This document shows positions 1-10,100 of a stretch of 64,000 bases of DNA, one piece after another (within the stretch, counting starts at the first letter, position 1; every line of letters begins with the position of its first letter). The DNA is taken from NCBI GenBank assembly GCA_013399115.1, contig VXAA01000086.1:733191-797190 (forward strand). The letters run 5' to 3'. The DNA comes from Anseranas semipalmata. Taxonomy: Eukaryota; Chordata; Aves; Anseriformes; Anseranatidae. The notes below the pieces were generated by a model. That model was given only the letters and a program-made list of their open reading frames with translations. It did no database searches and was not told the DNA's origin. A program made the position numbers and the translations under genes.

Positions 1-3000
1 GGCTTTTTGTGAGGTGTTTCTCTGTAGAGAGCAAATTGCTGCCAGCCTGTGGGCACAGTTAGCTGGGGAGCTGGTGGCTCTGAGTGCCTTTTGCTTTTGT
101 CTGTCCCAAAGGGTGCTGGGGGTATGGCACCATCAGCCTTAGTGCTGCCTGCGGGCCCAACAGCTTTGAACCAGCTTAGCTGTGAAGTGGGTAATTTCAT
201 AGGGCGGCAGTGCTGGAGGGGTCAGGGCAGGGTTGGGGCCCCTCAGACAGCTGCAGCTGTGGTGACAGGCCCAGGTGGAGCACATTTGTGGTGACGAGGC
301 TGGGCTGCTCAGCCAGGTGCACACCAGCAAGTAGCCATGGCAGGGTCCCCTCTCTTGCTGTTCTGGGGGGGGACCAGTTCGGCCCATGGGCAGAGCAGGT
401 GAGGGGGCCATGGGTGATGGCGGTGGTGAGGAGAGGGTAGTGGCTTTGTGTGCAGCCCAGGCTGGCATGAGGGGCAGCAGGGAGCGGAGATGGTGGTGGG
501 CTGTTGGTCTGCACGTGGCTGTTTCACCAAAACAGCTGTCTTCTGAGCTCTTCCCTTCACAGACACCTAGAGAAAGGGCCTATGTCCTCCTCCATCACAT
601 TGGCACAATCAAGGCCTGCTTTTTTGGTGCTAGAGGAAAGTCCAGATGTTAACACCTGCTAATTCCTGTGCAACATCTGCCTGGCAGGAAGGTCTGGCAC
701 CCTGTGGGCCAGGAGGAGAAGGCAAAAAAATACTGGAATACTCAGATCTGGAGCATGCAGAGACAGTGGTGAGGATTTTTGTCAAAACATGAACCCTGCT
801 TACTACAGATTTGGCCATCTCTTTGCTGCACCTGGGGGTAACATTGGTGGTGGGCACACACTGATGTGAAAGCAAGGCCTTCACCTGTGTGCACTCTCGT
901 CTCACTCCAGCTGGGCAGGAAAACCTCAGATCACAGGGCAAGAAAGCCTTAAACCATAGCATTTCCAGACTTCATTGCAGGATCTTGTGGAGAGGTAAGT
1001 GAGCTAAAAATCTATTATTTTTTAAGTGGTATTCCCTCTACTAAGGTGCCATCTGTGTTAAACCACCAGTCCAGTGTGCTGGTGGAGTAACTCCTTTTGT
1101 AGTACCCTACCAACAGAGTCTCACTAGGCTACTGTATTTTTTTGTATTGTTTGTTTTGTTGTTTTTGTTTTGTATGTACCTGACTAAATTTGTGTTAAGA
1201 ATCTCCCCCAGTTACATTTAATTGCAACATTATCTGCTTCATTATGGCTTACTTCATAGGAGAGGCTTTACTGAAAGAATTATCATAGAGTATGTTGGGC
1301 TTAACAGCATCTACATCTTCCATATTTCAAAGGCTGGATGGATCCTTGCTTGTACGTTTACCAAAATGTTTACGCAGGTGTTATAGAAATGTATATCTAT
1401 AACATGTATATGCTGTGGGCCACCTCAAAATATTGTACTTACTATTGCTGGCAGGCAGAGTGGACAGCAGGTAATATGAGTATTTTCAAACCTGCATTGA
1501 AAAAAGCTACTCAAACTCCATATCAAACGTGATCTGTGCGCTTTCAGGAAGCAGTGCCATTGTGTTTTAGGTGCTATGGAAACATCTCTTGCTGGTAACA
1601 CATTAGTGAACTTTTGCAATATGACTCTGAAAGTAAGTGTTGGCTACAAAGAATCCTCCTCTGCTAGGAGTTATGTTCTACCTGGGACAGACTGTGGAGT
1701 GAAACTGCTGATTAAGATGATACTTAGCAATTATACTACGATAAGTTAATTACAGAGGAACAGTCCAATGGCTGCAGTTTGCTTTGGCTGGACTGCATGG
1801 ATTTGTAATGGAAAGAAAGATGATGGTATCTTCTGAGCAGCACAGCTGAAATACTGATATTCTCCTGCAGTCTAATATGGGAGCAAGCGCCTCCCTGACA
1901 ATTTGTGTAAGTGAATTTAAATCTGGCTTCTTGAGTCTCTCATGTCTTTTCTTCTTTCCGAGAAAGATGCACTTCTTTTCTCAACCCAATTGTTGCATCT
2001 GAACAGGTAAAGAGGAGGTATTTACAGTAAAATATCAGATATTTTTAAAAGAGACTTAACACCTCACATCTTATATAGAAAAATGTTTTAAAATACATTG
2101 GCTTTTTACTTTTTTTTAGGTAATTATTAATGCTTTAGCATTAGTATCAAGTTCTAAGCTTGTTTATGTATTGAAAGAGCAGAATAAGGTTTAGGTTTTT
2201 CAGTGCGTGTGTGTTTGTGTGCATTTGCCATGGCAACAGGGCTGAACACAGCCAAGTCAAGTTCTGGCTTGTGGCATTGTTGAAGGTGTGCATTTTGTGA
2301 GCTGAAAAACAGTTTTTTCTATAGCAATTCAGCTACAGATCTGTAGGAAAGACTTTCCTTTTTCCTTCTGAAACATAGTAATAAAAACATTTAAGAAAGT
2401 TAGTTTTAGAATGTGTTGGGATGGTGCTATAAAAAAAATTAGAATCCCCCTTTAAAATGAAATGTGGGTACTATTTAAATCTTCCTGATGCAGAACTGGT
2501 ACCAGCATGTAAATCTGGATGTTTCAAGTTTGGACTTCTGCTTTCATTGTGTTGTGTAAAATGTATGACTTTGTAAAAATGAGTCCTCTCCTATGTGACT
2601 GTGAGCATACCCTGACTGATAGAAAAATTAGGACAAAATGCAGCATAGTGGAGAATGTCAGGCGTTTATAAGGCAAAGCACAGAAGGCTGGGAGAGGAAG
2701 GGGGAGGGCATTTTCCCCACAGGTAGGGCTGATACTGATTGATTCCTACTTTTATTTTTCTGGAAAATTCTGAAGTCAGATGGTGGACAGAAAAGCATAC
2801 TAATAGCGGGTGCCCACAGCAAACTTTGTTAGTTTGGGTTTCACTGGGTACTACCACAAACCGTGTGCATTCTCCTCAGACATTTGACTATGGCTGAGAG
2901 GGTGTGAGCTTATGTGCTGAGATCATGGGTTTCTGTTAAGGTTTCCACAAAATTGCATTTTTGGATTTGATATCCCAAAAGCAGGGGTTAAGTTTGCGTT

Positions 3001-3839
3001 GCTTAGGAGCAGAGTGAATGGGAGGGAAGGGAACAGTTGGTGTTTGCGTCTCCCGGCTTGCAGATTTCGGTAGCTGAGGTAATGCTGCGTCTGTGTTGCA
3101 CACTATTCCAGTTTCCAGAGCAGAAAGTTTGATTGCCAGGGAGGCTGGTGTGATCATGGCAATGGTCAGGAGCGTTCTCGTGAAATAGCTGTAGTCCTTA
3201 GGCTGAAGTAAATAACATATACCTTTCAGGGCTTTAGGTTAACCTTGTGACTTGTGGGAAGTTGCCACTAAGCTGTGGGAAGCTTGCGGAGCTCAGAATG
3301 GTTGCTGCTGTGACATGCCACTCTACTCGTCAGCTAGCTTTGGAGAAGGTCCTGCTTTTAGGGTCTCACATGATATCTAAACCTACTGCTCATATCCTTT
3401 CATGTTCCTCTGTATTTTAAACTTCTTTGTTGGATCTCTGGCTAGGCTGTATCATTAGGTCATTCTCTATTTGCAAGTTACCTGCAAAAGTTGTGCATGC
3501 CTCAGTGTGGAAACTGCGGTGAGCATGTTAGCTCAGCATCCAACTTTGTGAAAGACAGGCTGAACACCTCTGTGTCACCACTCGGCAACGCTCTTCAAAT
3601 GCAATCTGTATTTGGATTTTTATGGTTGAAGTGTTTATAGCAAACTGTACCAGAGGTCAGACGATTTAGGTCTGGAAGCAGTAATCTAGACTTCAATCTG
3701 CATTTGAATACATTAGAGTGAATAAAAAATAATTTCAAATTAAGCAAAAAGACTTAAGCTGCTATCTGCTCTGGGAGCAGTCGTCTTTCATGACTTTTGA
3801 ATTATCAATAGGCCTTTTGGTAGATAAAACTGTTTACAA
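1..3839. other. Upstream region without a supported gene
   Basis: No exon series with matching phases or recognisable protein domain is visible here. Bases about 180-560 are much more GC-rich than their surroundings and carry several overlapping short open frames on both strands. None of these has splice sites or a protein I recognise, so they are attributed to base composition. A T/G-rich low-complexity stretch lies at about 1136-1178. The rest is AT-rich non-coding sequence. The GC-rich patch could be a decayed CpG island or an old repeat. Confidence 0.6.
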
Positions 3840-3902
3840 ATGCCAACGGTCTGTTTCCCCATCGTGCCACCAGCCCCGCTGAGGGGCTCAGCTGTGCCCT
3901 CA

Positions 3903-3912
3903 GGGCGGGGCC
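3903..3912 (+). promoter_or_regulatory. GC box (Sp/KLF site), plus orientation
   Basis: The ten bases read GGGCGGGGCC, a consensus Sp1/KLF GC box. It sits 3 bases upstream of the heat-shock element. GC boxes next to heat-shock elements are common in inducible promoters. Confidence 0.65.
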
Positions 3913-3915
3913 GCC

Positions 3916-3940
3916 AGAACCTTCTGGAACGTTCCAGAAG
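3916..3940 (+). promoter_or_regulatory. Perfect five-unit heat-shock element (HSF binding site)
   Basis: Five contiguous 5-bp units alternate as nGAAn, nTTCn, nGAAn, nTTCn, nGAAn, with cores at 3917, 3922, 3927, 3932 and 3937 and no mismatch in any core. The inner 18 bases (3922-3939) form an exact palindrome. Heat-shock factor trimers bind three or more such inverted units, so five perfect units should be a high-affinity cooperative site. It lies about 137 bases upstream of the proposed start codon at 4077. The motif is seen directly. Heat or stress induction of the RhoGAP gene is inference. Confidence 0.85.
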
Positions 3941-3961
3941 TGGCGGGACCCTGCTGGGCGT

Positions 3962-3971
3962 GGCCCCGCCC
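3962..3971 (-). promoter_or_regulatory. GC box (Sp/KLF site), minus orientation
   Basis: GGCCCCGCCC is the exact reverse complement of the GC box at 3903-3912. The pair therefore flanks the heat-shock element with opposite orientations, 21 bases downstream of it on this side. Confidence 0.6.
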
Positions 3972-4076
3972 TCTCCTCACAGAGCCCCTCAGCCCTGCGG
4001 CCAGTGCCAGGGCACGGGCACCCGGAGCAATATTCCTCGTCCTGCCAGTCCTGGGCGGCCTCTCTGTCCTCACAAG

Positions 4077-4121
4077 ATGAAAAAACCAGCTCCTGAGTGT
4101 GCGTTTTTCATGGTTTCTTCT
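4077..4121 (+). CDS. RhoGAP gene, proposed coding exon 1 (residues 1-15)
   Basis: Starts at an ATG in the CpG-rich promoter segment and encodes MKKPAPECAFFMVSS. It ends in phase 0 at TCT followed by a near-consensus GTAAGT donor (4122). Exon 2 also begins in phase 0, so the two join in frame. The start is chosen as the first ATG after the promoter elements. The frame is open upstream to about 3840, so a longer amino terminus cannot be excluded if transcription starts further 5'. An internal ATG at 4110 is another candidate. The peptide has no signal sequence or domain I recognise. This exon rests on promoter proximity, donor quality and phase match rather than homology. Confidence 0.6.
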
Positions 4122-4637
4122 GTAAGTTTTTGCATCAGGTATCAGGGTAAGAAAATAGGAGCAGAGGCAGGACGAGCAGAGGTGGGAACCCTTTACCAGG
4201 CTTGTGCTGTGGCTACTGCTTAAATTCCTCTTCTGGCACCATTAATCTTGTTTTATTTCTGTTGTTTTGTTTTGCTTTTTTCTTTTTGTTTTTCCTTCTT
4301 GGTGAATTGGGTAGGTGGGATGAGAAAGCTGTGCCCTAGTCCGCATTTTACCTGACTGGTAGAGCTCTTTTTGAGGAAGGGGTTTAGCAACACTTCCCTG
4401 TCCTAAACAGGGCAAAAACAAAACAAAACAAACAACAACAACAACAAAAAAACATTGCCGGTCCTGTCTCATCTCCACAGAAGAAGGATATTAGGATTTT
4501 AGGAACATGCAGTGGAGGTAAACCATGTACGAAGATGCCTTAACGAGGACAATAATTGTACCTGAAATGCGGACACTTGAACCTTAAAATGGTGAAAATC
4601 AGCTTCTTCTTAGCGCTTGTTTGTTTTTATTCCCCAG
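4122..4637 (+). other. Intron 1 of the RhoGAP gene
   Basis: About 0.5 kb between a GTAAGT donor and a pyrimidine-rich acceptor (ATTCCCCAG). It contains an AAC-rich low-complexity stretch at about 4417-4451 and no other feature. Confidence 0.6.
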
Positions 4638-4812
4638 AAATCTTTCTCTTCTATTCAAGTCAGGCACACAACAAATAAAGTCTCACCGGATCCACAGTTC
4701 AACAGAGAAAAAAGAACATTTGGTGTTCCTCTGGAAGCTCTCACACAGGATGCGACACAATGTGGAGTCCCTTTTCTTGTCACACAGATGGTGGAGTACC
4801 TAGAACTATTTG
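4638..4812 (+). CDS. RhoGAP gene, coding exon 2 (residues 16-73, start of GAP domain)
   Basis: An acceptor ending CCCCAG leads into AAA in phase 0, and the exon ends TTTG before GTAAGT in phase 1. The second half begins the RhoGAP fold, with the family-typical FGVPLEAL at about residues 43-50. It is followed by GVPFLVTQMVEYLE, which matches the first helices of RhoGAP domains. The preceding 25 or so residues are polar, probably disordered, and not recognised. RhoGAP proteins accelerate GTP hydrolysis by Rho, Rac or Cdc42 and so switch off signalling to actin. Which GTPase this one acts on cannot be read from sequence. The pattern resembles FAM13 proteins more than other RhoGAP groups I can recall, at moderate certainty. 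Confidence 0.88.
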
Positions 4813-5036
4813 GTAAGTTCATGTTTTGTCTGCCCTGGTCTGTTGCAGTTGTTTTTTTTGTTTGTTTGTTTGTTTTAGCAGTACTTTTCAGCTGTAACTA
4901 CTCAGCAGTTTTGTGGTCTATTTTTACAGTTGTTATGCTTTCTTAGAGGAGCTCTTTTTTTTTTTTTTTCATCTTCTCATCACACAGGTATGATAATGCA
5001 ACTGTTGCTTAATGTTTCATATTTCTTCTTGGGCAG
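4813..5036 (+). other. Intron 2 of the RhoGAP gene
   Basis: A short intron of 224 bases with a consensus GTAAGT donor and a TTCTTGGGCAG acceptor. It contains a (TTTG)n run at about 4852-4876 and a T-rich tract just before the acceptor. Confidence 0.85.
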
Positions 5037-5246
5037 GTCTGCAGCATGTCGGTATATTTCGAATCAGTGGTTCGGTGAATAAAATCAAGGAATTGAAGCA
5101 GATGTACGATCAAGGAGAAAAGGTAGACCTCATTAATCATGGAGATGTTGATTCTGTGGCCAGCCTTCTGAAACTGTTTCTAAAAGAACTGCCAGTAGCT
5201 GTTTTTCCAGACAACATCTGCACTGGCCTGCTAAAAACTTTCCAAG
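5037..5246 (+). CDS. RhoGAP gene, coding exon 3 (residues 74-143, arginine finger)
   Basis: This exon carries the catalytic signature GIFRISG, with R82 as the arginine finger that enters the GTPase active site. It also carries SLLKLFLKELP, where K119 matches the conserved lysine and K123 replaces the more usual second arginine. The family-typical LPEPL is here LPVAVFP, a substitution also unlike most relatives. The segment YDQGEKVDL followed by GDVDSVASLL resembles FAM13-type RhoGAP domains. The exon enters in phase 1 (split Gly74) and leaves in phase 1 at CAAG before GTACAG. Catalytic residues look intact, so an active GAP is plausible, but activity is inferred. Confidence 0.93.
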
Positions 5247-6997
5247 GTACAGAATGGACACCCTCCAAGCTTCTGTCCTTTCTCTGACACTGACAGATAC
5301 TGGATACTGTGTTCATTGCATCTTTGTAGTAAGCAGTGGTTTAAGTTTCCTTGACCTGAGACTGATGTTTAATTGCTCTTGATGGACCAGTCTTCCATGA
5401 ACTTGTCTGTAGTCTTTTTTTTTTTTTTGACTTCGCAATATCCTGTGGCAAGGCATTCTTCAATCCAATCCTGTATTCTCTGAGAATCATTCTCTGTATG
5501 TTTTGTTTTAAAATTTGATGCCTTACTACTTACTGAGATATTTTTATTTTTAATCTAATCGCCATCGTAATGCTATTCATATATTCGTGTATCTACTGCC
5601 TCACTTCTCTCTTTTCCAAGCTGAAGCCTCCCTTTCTATTTCAGTTTCCCTTATACAGAGGCCTTTCTGTTCCCTGTTCTTATTTAGTACTTTTTTCTAG
5701 TTTTGTTATTGTCTTCTTGGCAGCACTGAGTGGAATGGCATGAAGTGTTTAAATTTCAAAGCCAGAATGAGTACCTACAGCAATATGCTGTCTAGTTCCC
5801 TGTTCATTTCTTTAGTTCTTAACTGTGTAAAATCAAATAAAACCCCACCACTGATGGCTGAGCTAATGCTTTCAGACAATTATGTCAAGTGATTTTGAGT
5901 GATAACTAATTCAGATGTTTGCATACAGATAAGTGGGTTTTGTGGGTTAGACTGCAGGTTGCTCTTGTTCAAACTTCATCTGCGAAATTCCAAGTTACGT
6001 ACATGTTTACAAAAAACAAACAAGAAAGTCACTTTCATCAGCTCTGAAAGTTTGTGCTGAAAGATCCTTCTACAGATTTTTGCAATTGGTTTGTTTTGAC
6101 TACCCTGAATAGTCTTGCTTAAATTCTCTTTTTTTTTTCCTCCATCCTCTTTCCATTAATATGTTGAGCAACATGGGTCTTGACCTTTATAGAATGTATT
6201 TTTTAGGGCTAGAATTGCCCATTAGGGCATGATTTGCTATTCACGATGTTAAAACTACGGAGATGTGTCCTAGAGATCTACAGCAAATATGAGCATCAGC
6301 TGCCAGTTATTGAGCTGTACTGCCGCCTCAGTCTAATATCCAGGAGACTTTATCATACTAATTCTGAACTGCTGATCAAATAGTTGTTTGCGAATGCATT
6401 TTTTTTTGCCTTGTAACTCTTCTTTGAAGAATGAGAATCAAGGAAATGCTAAGTATTCCCAATTTAGATTTTTAAGCATCTCTCGTGTAACTACAGTTGC
6501 ATATTTATAGAGCAAAAATGTTTTGAGACTGAGAGCTACCAATTAGTCAGGAAATGGAGATGATGTGAGGCTGAAAGGGTACAATTTCTTATTCCTCTTA
6601 ATGAGAATCATACAGCATGTGTCAGATCTCTGGGGAGAATCAAGGCTGGTAATCTTTTAACATTTTTAAAGGCAGCTTTAAGGATTCATGTACGTGACTA
6701 CTGCCCGTAACTCCATTAAAAAAGCAGCAAGTAATTCTGTCCTAACAGGAAGAATAGCAGAAACAGAGTGTGTAAAACTCAGTATCTGGAAAATCCGTGG
6801 TACTTAAATATTTAATATGTGAAAATAGTTGACAAAATTTAGTGTAGAAATTCCTCATTTAGAACATATATTAGAGCAAAGTAAAGAATAAATATTTTAA
6901 AACCTTCCCTCTTTCTCAGATCTATAATAATGTCTATGATGAAATTGTGTTATTATTAGGAATATCTATGTAATAACTTCTTTCTTTTTTTTAACAG
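5247..6997 (+). other. Intron 3 of the RhoGAP gene
   Basis: About 1.75 kb of AT-rich sequence between a GTACAG donor and a T-rich TTTTTTTTAACAG acceptor. Short poly-T tracts occur. No further exon or repeat family was recognised. Confidence 0.85.
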
Positions 6998-7181
6998 AGC
7001 ACAAAATCCACACAGCAGAATGCATAAAGAATCTGAGACAGTTACTCAGCTGCCTGCCCAAAGCCCATCAAAGCCTTCTTCAGTTCCTGTCTGCTTTCCT
7101 GTTAAAGGTAGCAACATACAGTGCGGTGAATTTCATGACTCTGGAAAACCTGGCCATTGTGTTTGGACCTGCTCTTTTCAA
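6998..7181 (+). CDS. RhoGAP gene, coding exon 4 (residues 144-204, catalytic loop)
   Basis: Enters in phase 1 (split Glu144) and ends in phase 2 at TTTTCAA before GTGAGT. It encodes the helical second half of the domain, including LRQLLSCLPKAHQSLLQFL. It also carries MTLENLAIVFGPALF, where N194 is the conserved asparagine and FGP the conserved proline turn that shape the GTPase-binding groove. An overlapping frame on the same strand is also open, but only this frame joins both neighbours in phase and matches RhoGAP. Confidence 0.93.
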
Positions 7182-10100
7182 GTGAGTACTCTGTATCTAT
7201 TCACCTATCTTAAACAGTACTACTTCATCACACTTTAACACAATGCTTTCTGTCATAACTATACATCCAATAGTAAGTACAGCATTTTGGAAGTTAAATG
7301 TCGATACAGAATATTATGGGCTAACGTGAACAGATTCTGAGCTGGCCAACCAACTTGGCTGTTTTAGGCCCTGCCTGTAAAGGGCCAACCTCAAGTAAGA
7401 AACCATCTAAAGAGAAGAAGTGTGAGGGATAGAGAGCTGTTTAATGAGAATTACTTCTGTTTTCCTGCCCAAGCTATGTGCTGGCTATGGAGTCTACTTA
7501 GAGCACCGATTCTGAAGTGCTAAGGCTGATTTTGACCTTGTAATAGCATTTGATATCGGGGAAGGGAGTCTCTTCTACCAAGGTGGAGAAGTAATTCATT
7601 GTGTCCTTTGTGGAGAGAGTTTTGGATATACTGGTGCCACTAAAATGCACATTGGTACCTGAACAGAGGCCAGCTGAGCTTGCAAGCAGTAAGTGCTGAA
7701 GCTGGTGAAGATGTGTTTGGGGTGATGGTGAGTAGACACTTAACTGGATGCTAAAAAAGAAAGGTGGGAGAGCATATATCAGGTAAGTCAAGGTGGTGAG
7801 AAGAAACAGCCTAGAATGGTATAATAGTGGTGGATTTTCAGAGAAACTGAAATGTTTTAGTGCTTCATCCTGTCTGTCATGTTGATGCAGAAAAGCAATA
7901 GTGTTCATACCTGTCTTAAAATTTGTAAACCTTTGTTTCAGTGGATCAGTCATTCCAGCTTAATGTGAACTATAACCCAATGCCACTTTGCAAAATTCAT
8001 GTGTTAACGATTAGTATTTTCTATACAGTAATAAATGCCTTGTTATTTTCCACTTTTTTGTGTGTCAAGCTGAGGAAGTTTTTAAAAAGATATACTCAGT
8101 AAAATTGGTACCATTTACGTTAGAAATCAATGACAGGCATTGTTTTGGGGAACTGTGCTCATAAACCTTGCTGCTGTTTCCAGAGGGCTCTATGTTTGTG
8201 TCTGCTTACCTGCTCTGTAGGCTTATCACCAGGTGTACCAGTTTAGAACATTTGCAGGTAATATGAGTAAAAGGAACCTTACTTTAGCAAAAGTACAGCT
8301 GGAGAGATGAATCTAACAGTGAGTAGTGTGACAGAACATAAGCTATTCACTCCGTGAGAGTAGGCTTCACCACAGAGGATATTCAGCTGTAGAACAAAGC
8401 AGTTATACAACAAAAACCCTTAGTATCTGCATGCTGAAATAAGTAAGTGAGTGCAGGCAAACGAGGTTTACTCCCAGTGTCGGGATTAGTTGCACGATGA
8501 TACTTATAAACAGATAAAAGGCTAACGCTAAAATGCTTTTTTGCTAAAAGCAGAAATCCAGCCCTTACCCCCATGCTAACGCAAGGACTGCACTGACTGT
8601 CACTCTCCTGACATTAGACCCCTTTGCCATCACATCGAACTTGTGTACATGCACACACACAAGTATACTTTATTACTTTATCTCTGTTTCCAAATTCTCT
8701 GAAAGTATGCCCACTGATTTCCATATCTACACAGAATAATCAAGTGGGCTCCCTTTTTGATTGATGAACTGTTTCAGTTTTTAAGCATTCTAGTCTGTTT
8801 TGGGAGATCATCCAGCTACTTCTGAACATGCCCTCTGTCTTTTTTTAGAGTACGCTTAGTGCTAAACTAAATGTTTGTGGCAAGTGACCTGTCCGAGAAG
8901 CGTTGGAAACAATCAGCATCAGGTTTCCCTGCCAGTTACTTGTCAAGACAATGCAGCTCCCATAAATAGAAGTATATCTACCCTCTGAATCTTAACTCCA
9001 GATTTTTCTAGCCATTCTGATCTCATCAACTCTGGGAGAGAGAAAAAACAGCAAGTCTGGAGCTCATTTTTTATAAAGTATGCAGCTAGTGCAGTTACCT
9101 TCTAGAATTATGAAAAATCACCTTTCTAGTAACTGGGTGGAGAGGAGAGCCTTGCAACTGGCATTTTCTCTCAGTGAGATTGCTGGACCACTTCCTGCTG
9201 GGTGACCTGAAGCCTCCAAGATTTGAAACAAACCATTTGTATTTTCCTGTACAAGAGCAAAATGCAAGGTAGTCTAATGTGGCATACCCTATCCACTGAC
9301 ACAGGGAGTAAAGTCGTACATTTCCTTTCCATCTTTCAGAGCAAGACTTCGTGCAGTTAGCCACCACATCGTTAAACATTTGGCACCCAGAGTGTAGATT
9401 AACTGGAAAGCGATACACGTTGGGTAGTCTTTGCTATATTTGGAGTATAGTTGTGCTTCAGTCAGAACATGCAGGTTGTAGAAAAAACAGTTCTAGTTCT
9501 ACTCTGCAGAAATGTATACACCATGCCATTGTTGGAAATAACCTTCTGGATGTACTATTAACTACTCTTACAGCACTAACTCATTGCAGGTGTTAACTGT
9601 TCTGCATGCATTCTGGTACTGTCCTTTTTTGTGCAGTTAATTCTTCTTGCTTTTGTTTTAGGTTGTTTATAAACCTTTCTACTTTAAATTTTGGTCTATT
9701 AATATTCAAGTGTAAATTCTACCTATGATTATCACCTGTCTCAATCTGTTGACACTATTTGTGGAGACCTGTCATGTTCATAGTTTCGCTGAAGTGACTG
9801 AGTTTGAATATTCAGTAGTTGGAATGTGGAACACATGGACCTTTGAGACACAAAATTAGAATATAGAACTTGTTGCTGACTACACCTTACTAACCTAAAC
9901 TGCATATACTTCACAGTTAGTAAATACAGTAATTGCAACATAGCAAATATAAGCCTTAGCACAAATGTTGTATTGGAAGCCTAGTTACAGGATCACAGAA
10001 AACCTATTACCATGAATTTTAAATGCTAGGAAAATAATATCACTGTATGAAAGCTGAATTTTAAATAAGATATCTCTTCTATATTGTTACAACCCCCTTA

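Larger units (their letters stand above)
3866..4076 (+). promoter_or_regulatory. CpG-rich, probably TATA-less promoter with heat-shock element
   Basis: About a dozen CpG dinucleotides fall within roughly 200 bases, in a window where CpG is otherwise scarce. The segment holds two GC boxes in opposite orientation around a five-unit heat-shock element. It is followed by a proposed ATG at 4077 and a good splice donor at 4122. I see no TATA box, which fits CpG-island-type promoters with dispersed starts. The transcription start is not visible directly and is inferred to lie between about 3975 and 4070. Position, orientation and spacing fit a promoter of the downstream RhoGAP gene. A divergent minus-strand transcript is possible but no minus-strand exon was found. 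Confidence 0.7.

Noticed and set aside
49..652. Several overlapping open frames on both strands in the GC-rich left edge
   Set aside because: High GC lowers stop-codon frequency. No splice-consistent series or domain was recognised.
4242..4478. Minus-strand 78-codon frame in intron 1
   Set aside because: It is produced largely by the AAC/AAAC low-complexity run (Val and Phe repeats) and has no gene-like character.
7498..7953. Minus-strand 151-codon open stretch within intron 4
   Set aside because: No recognisable domain, no splice or retroelement signals, and composition like the surrounding intron. One such length is plausible by chance in 64 kb.
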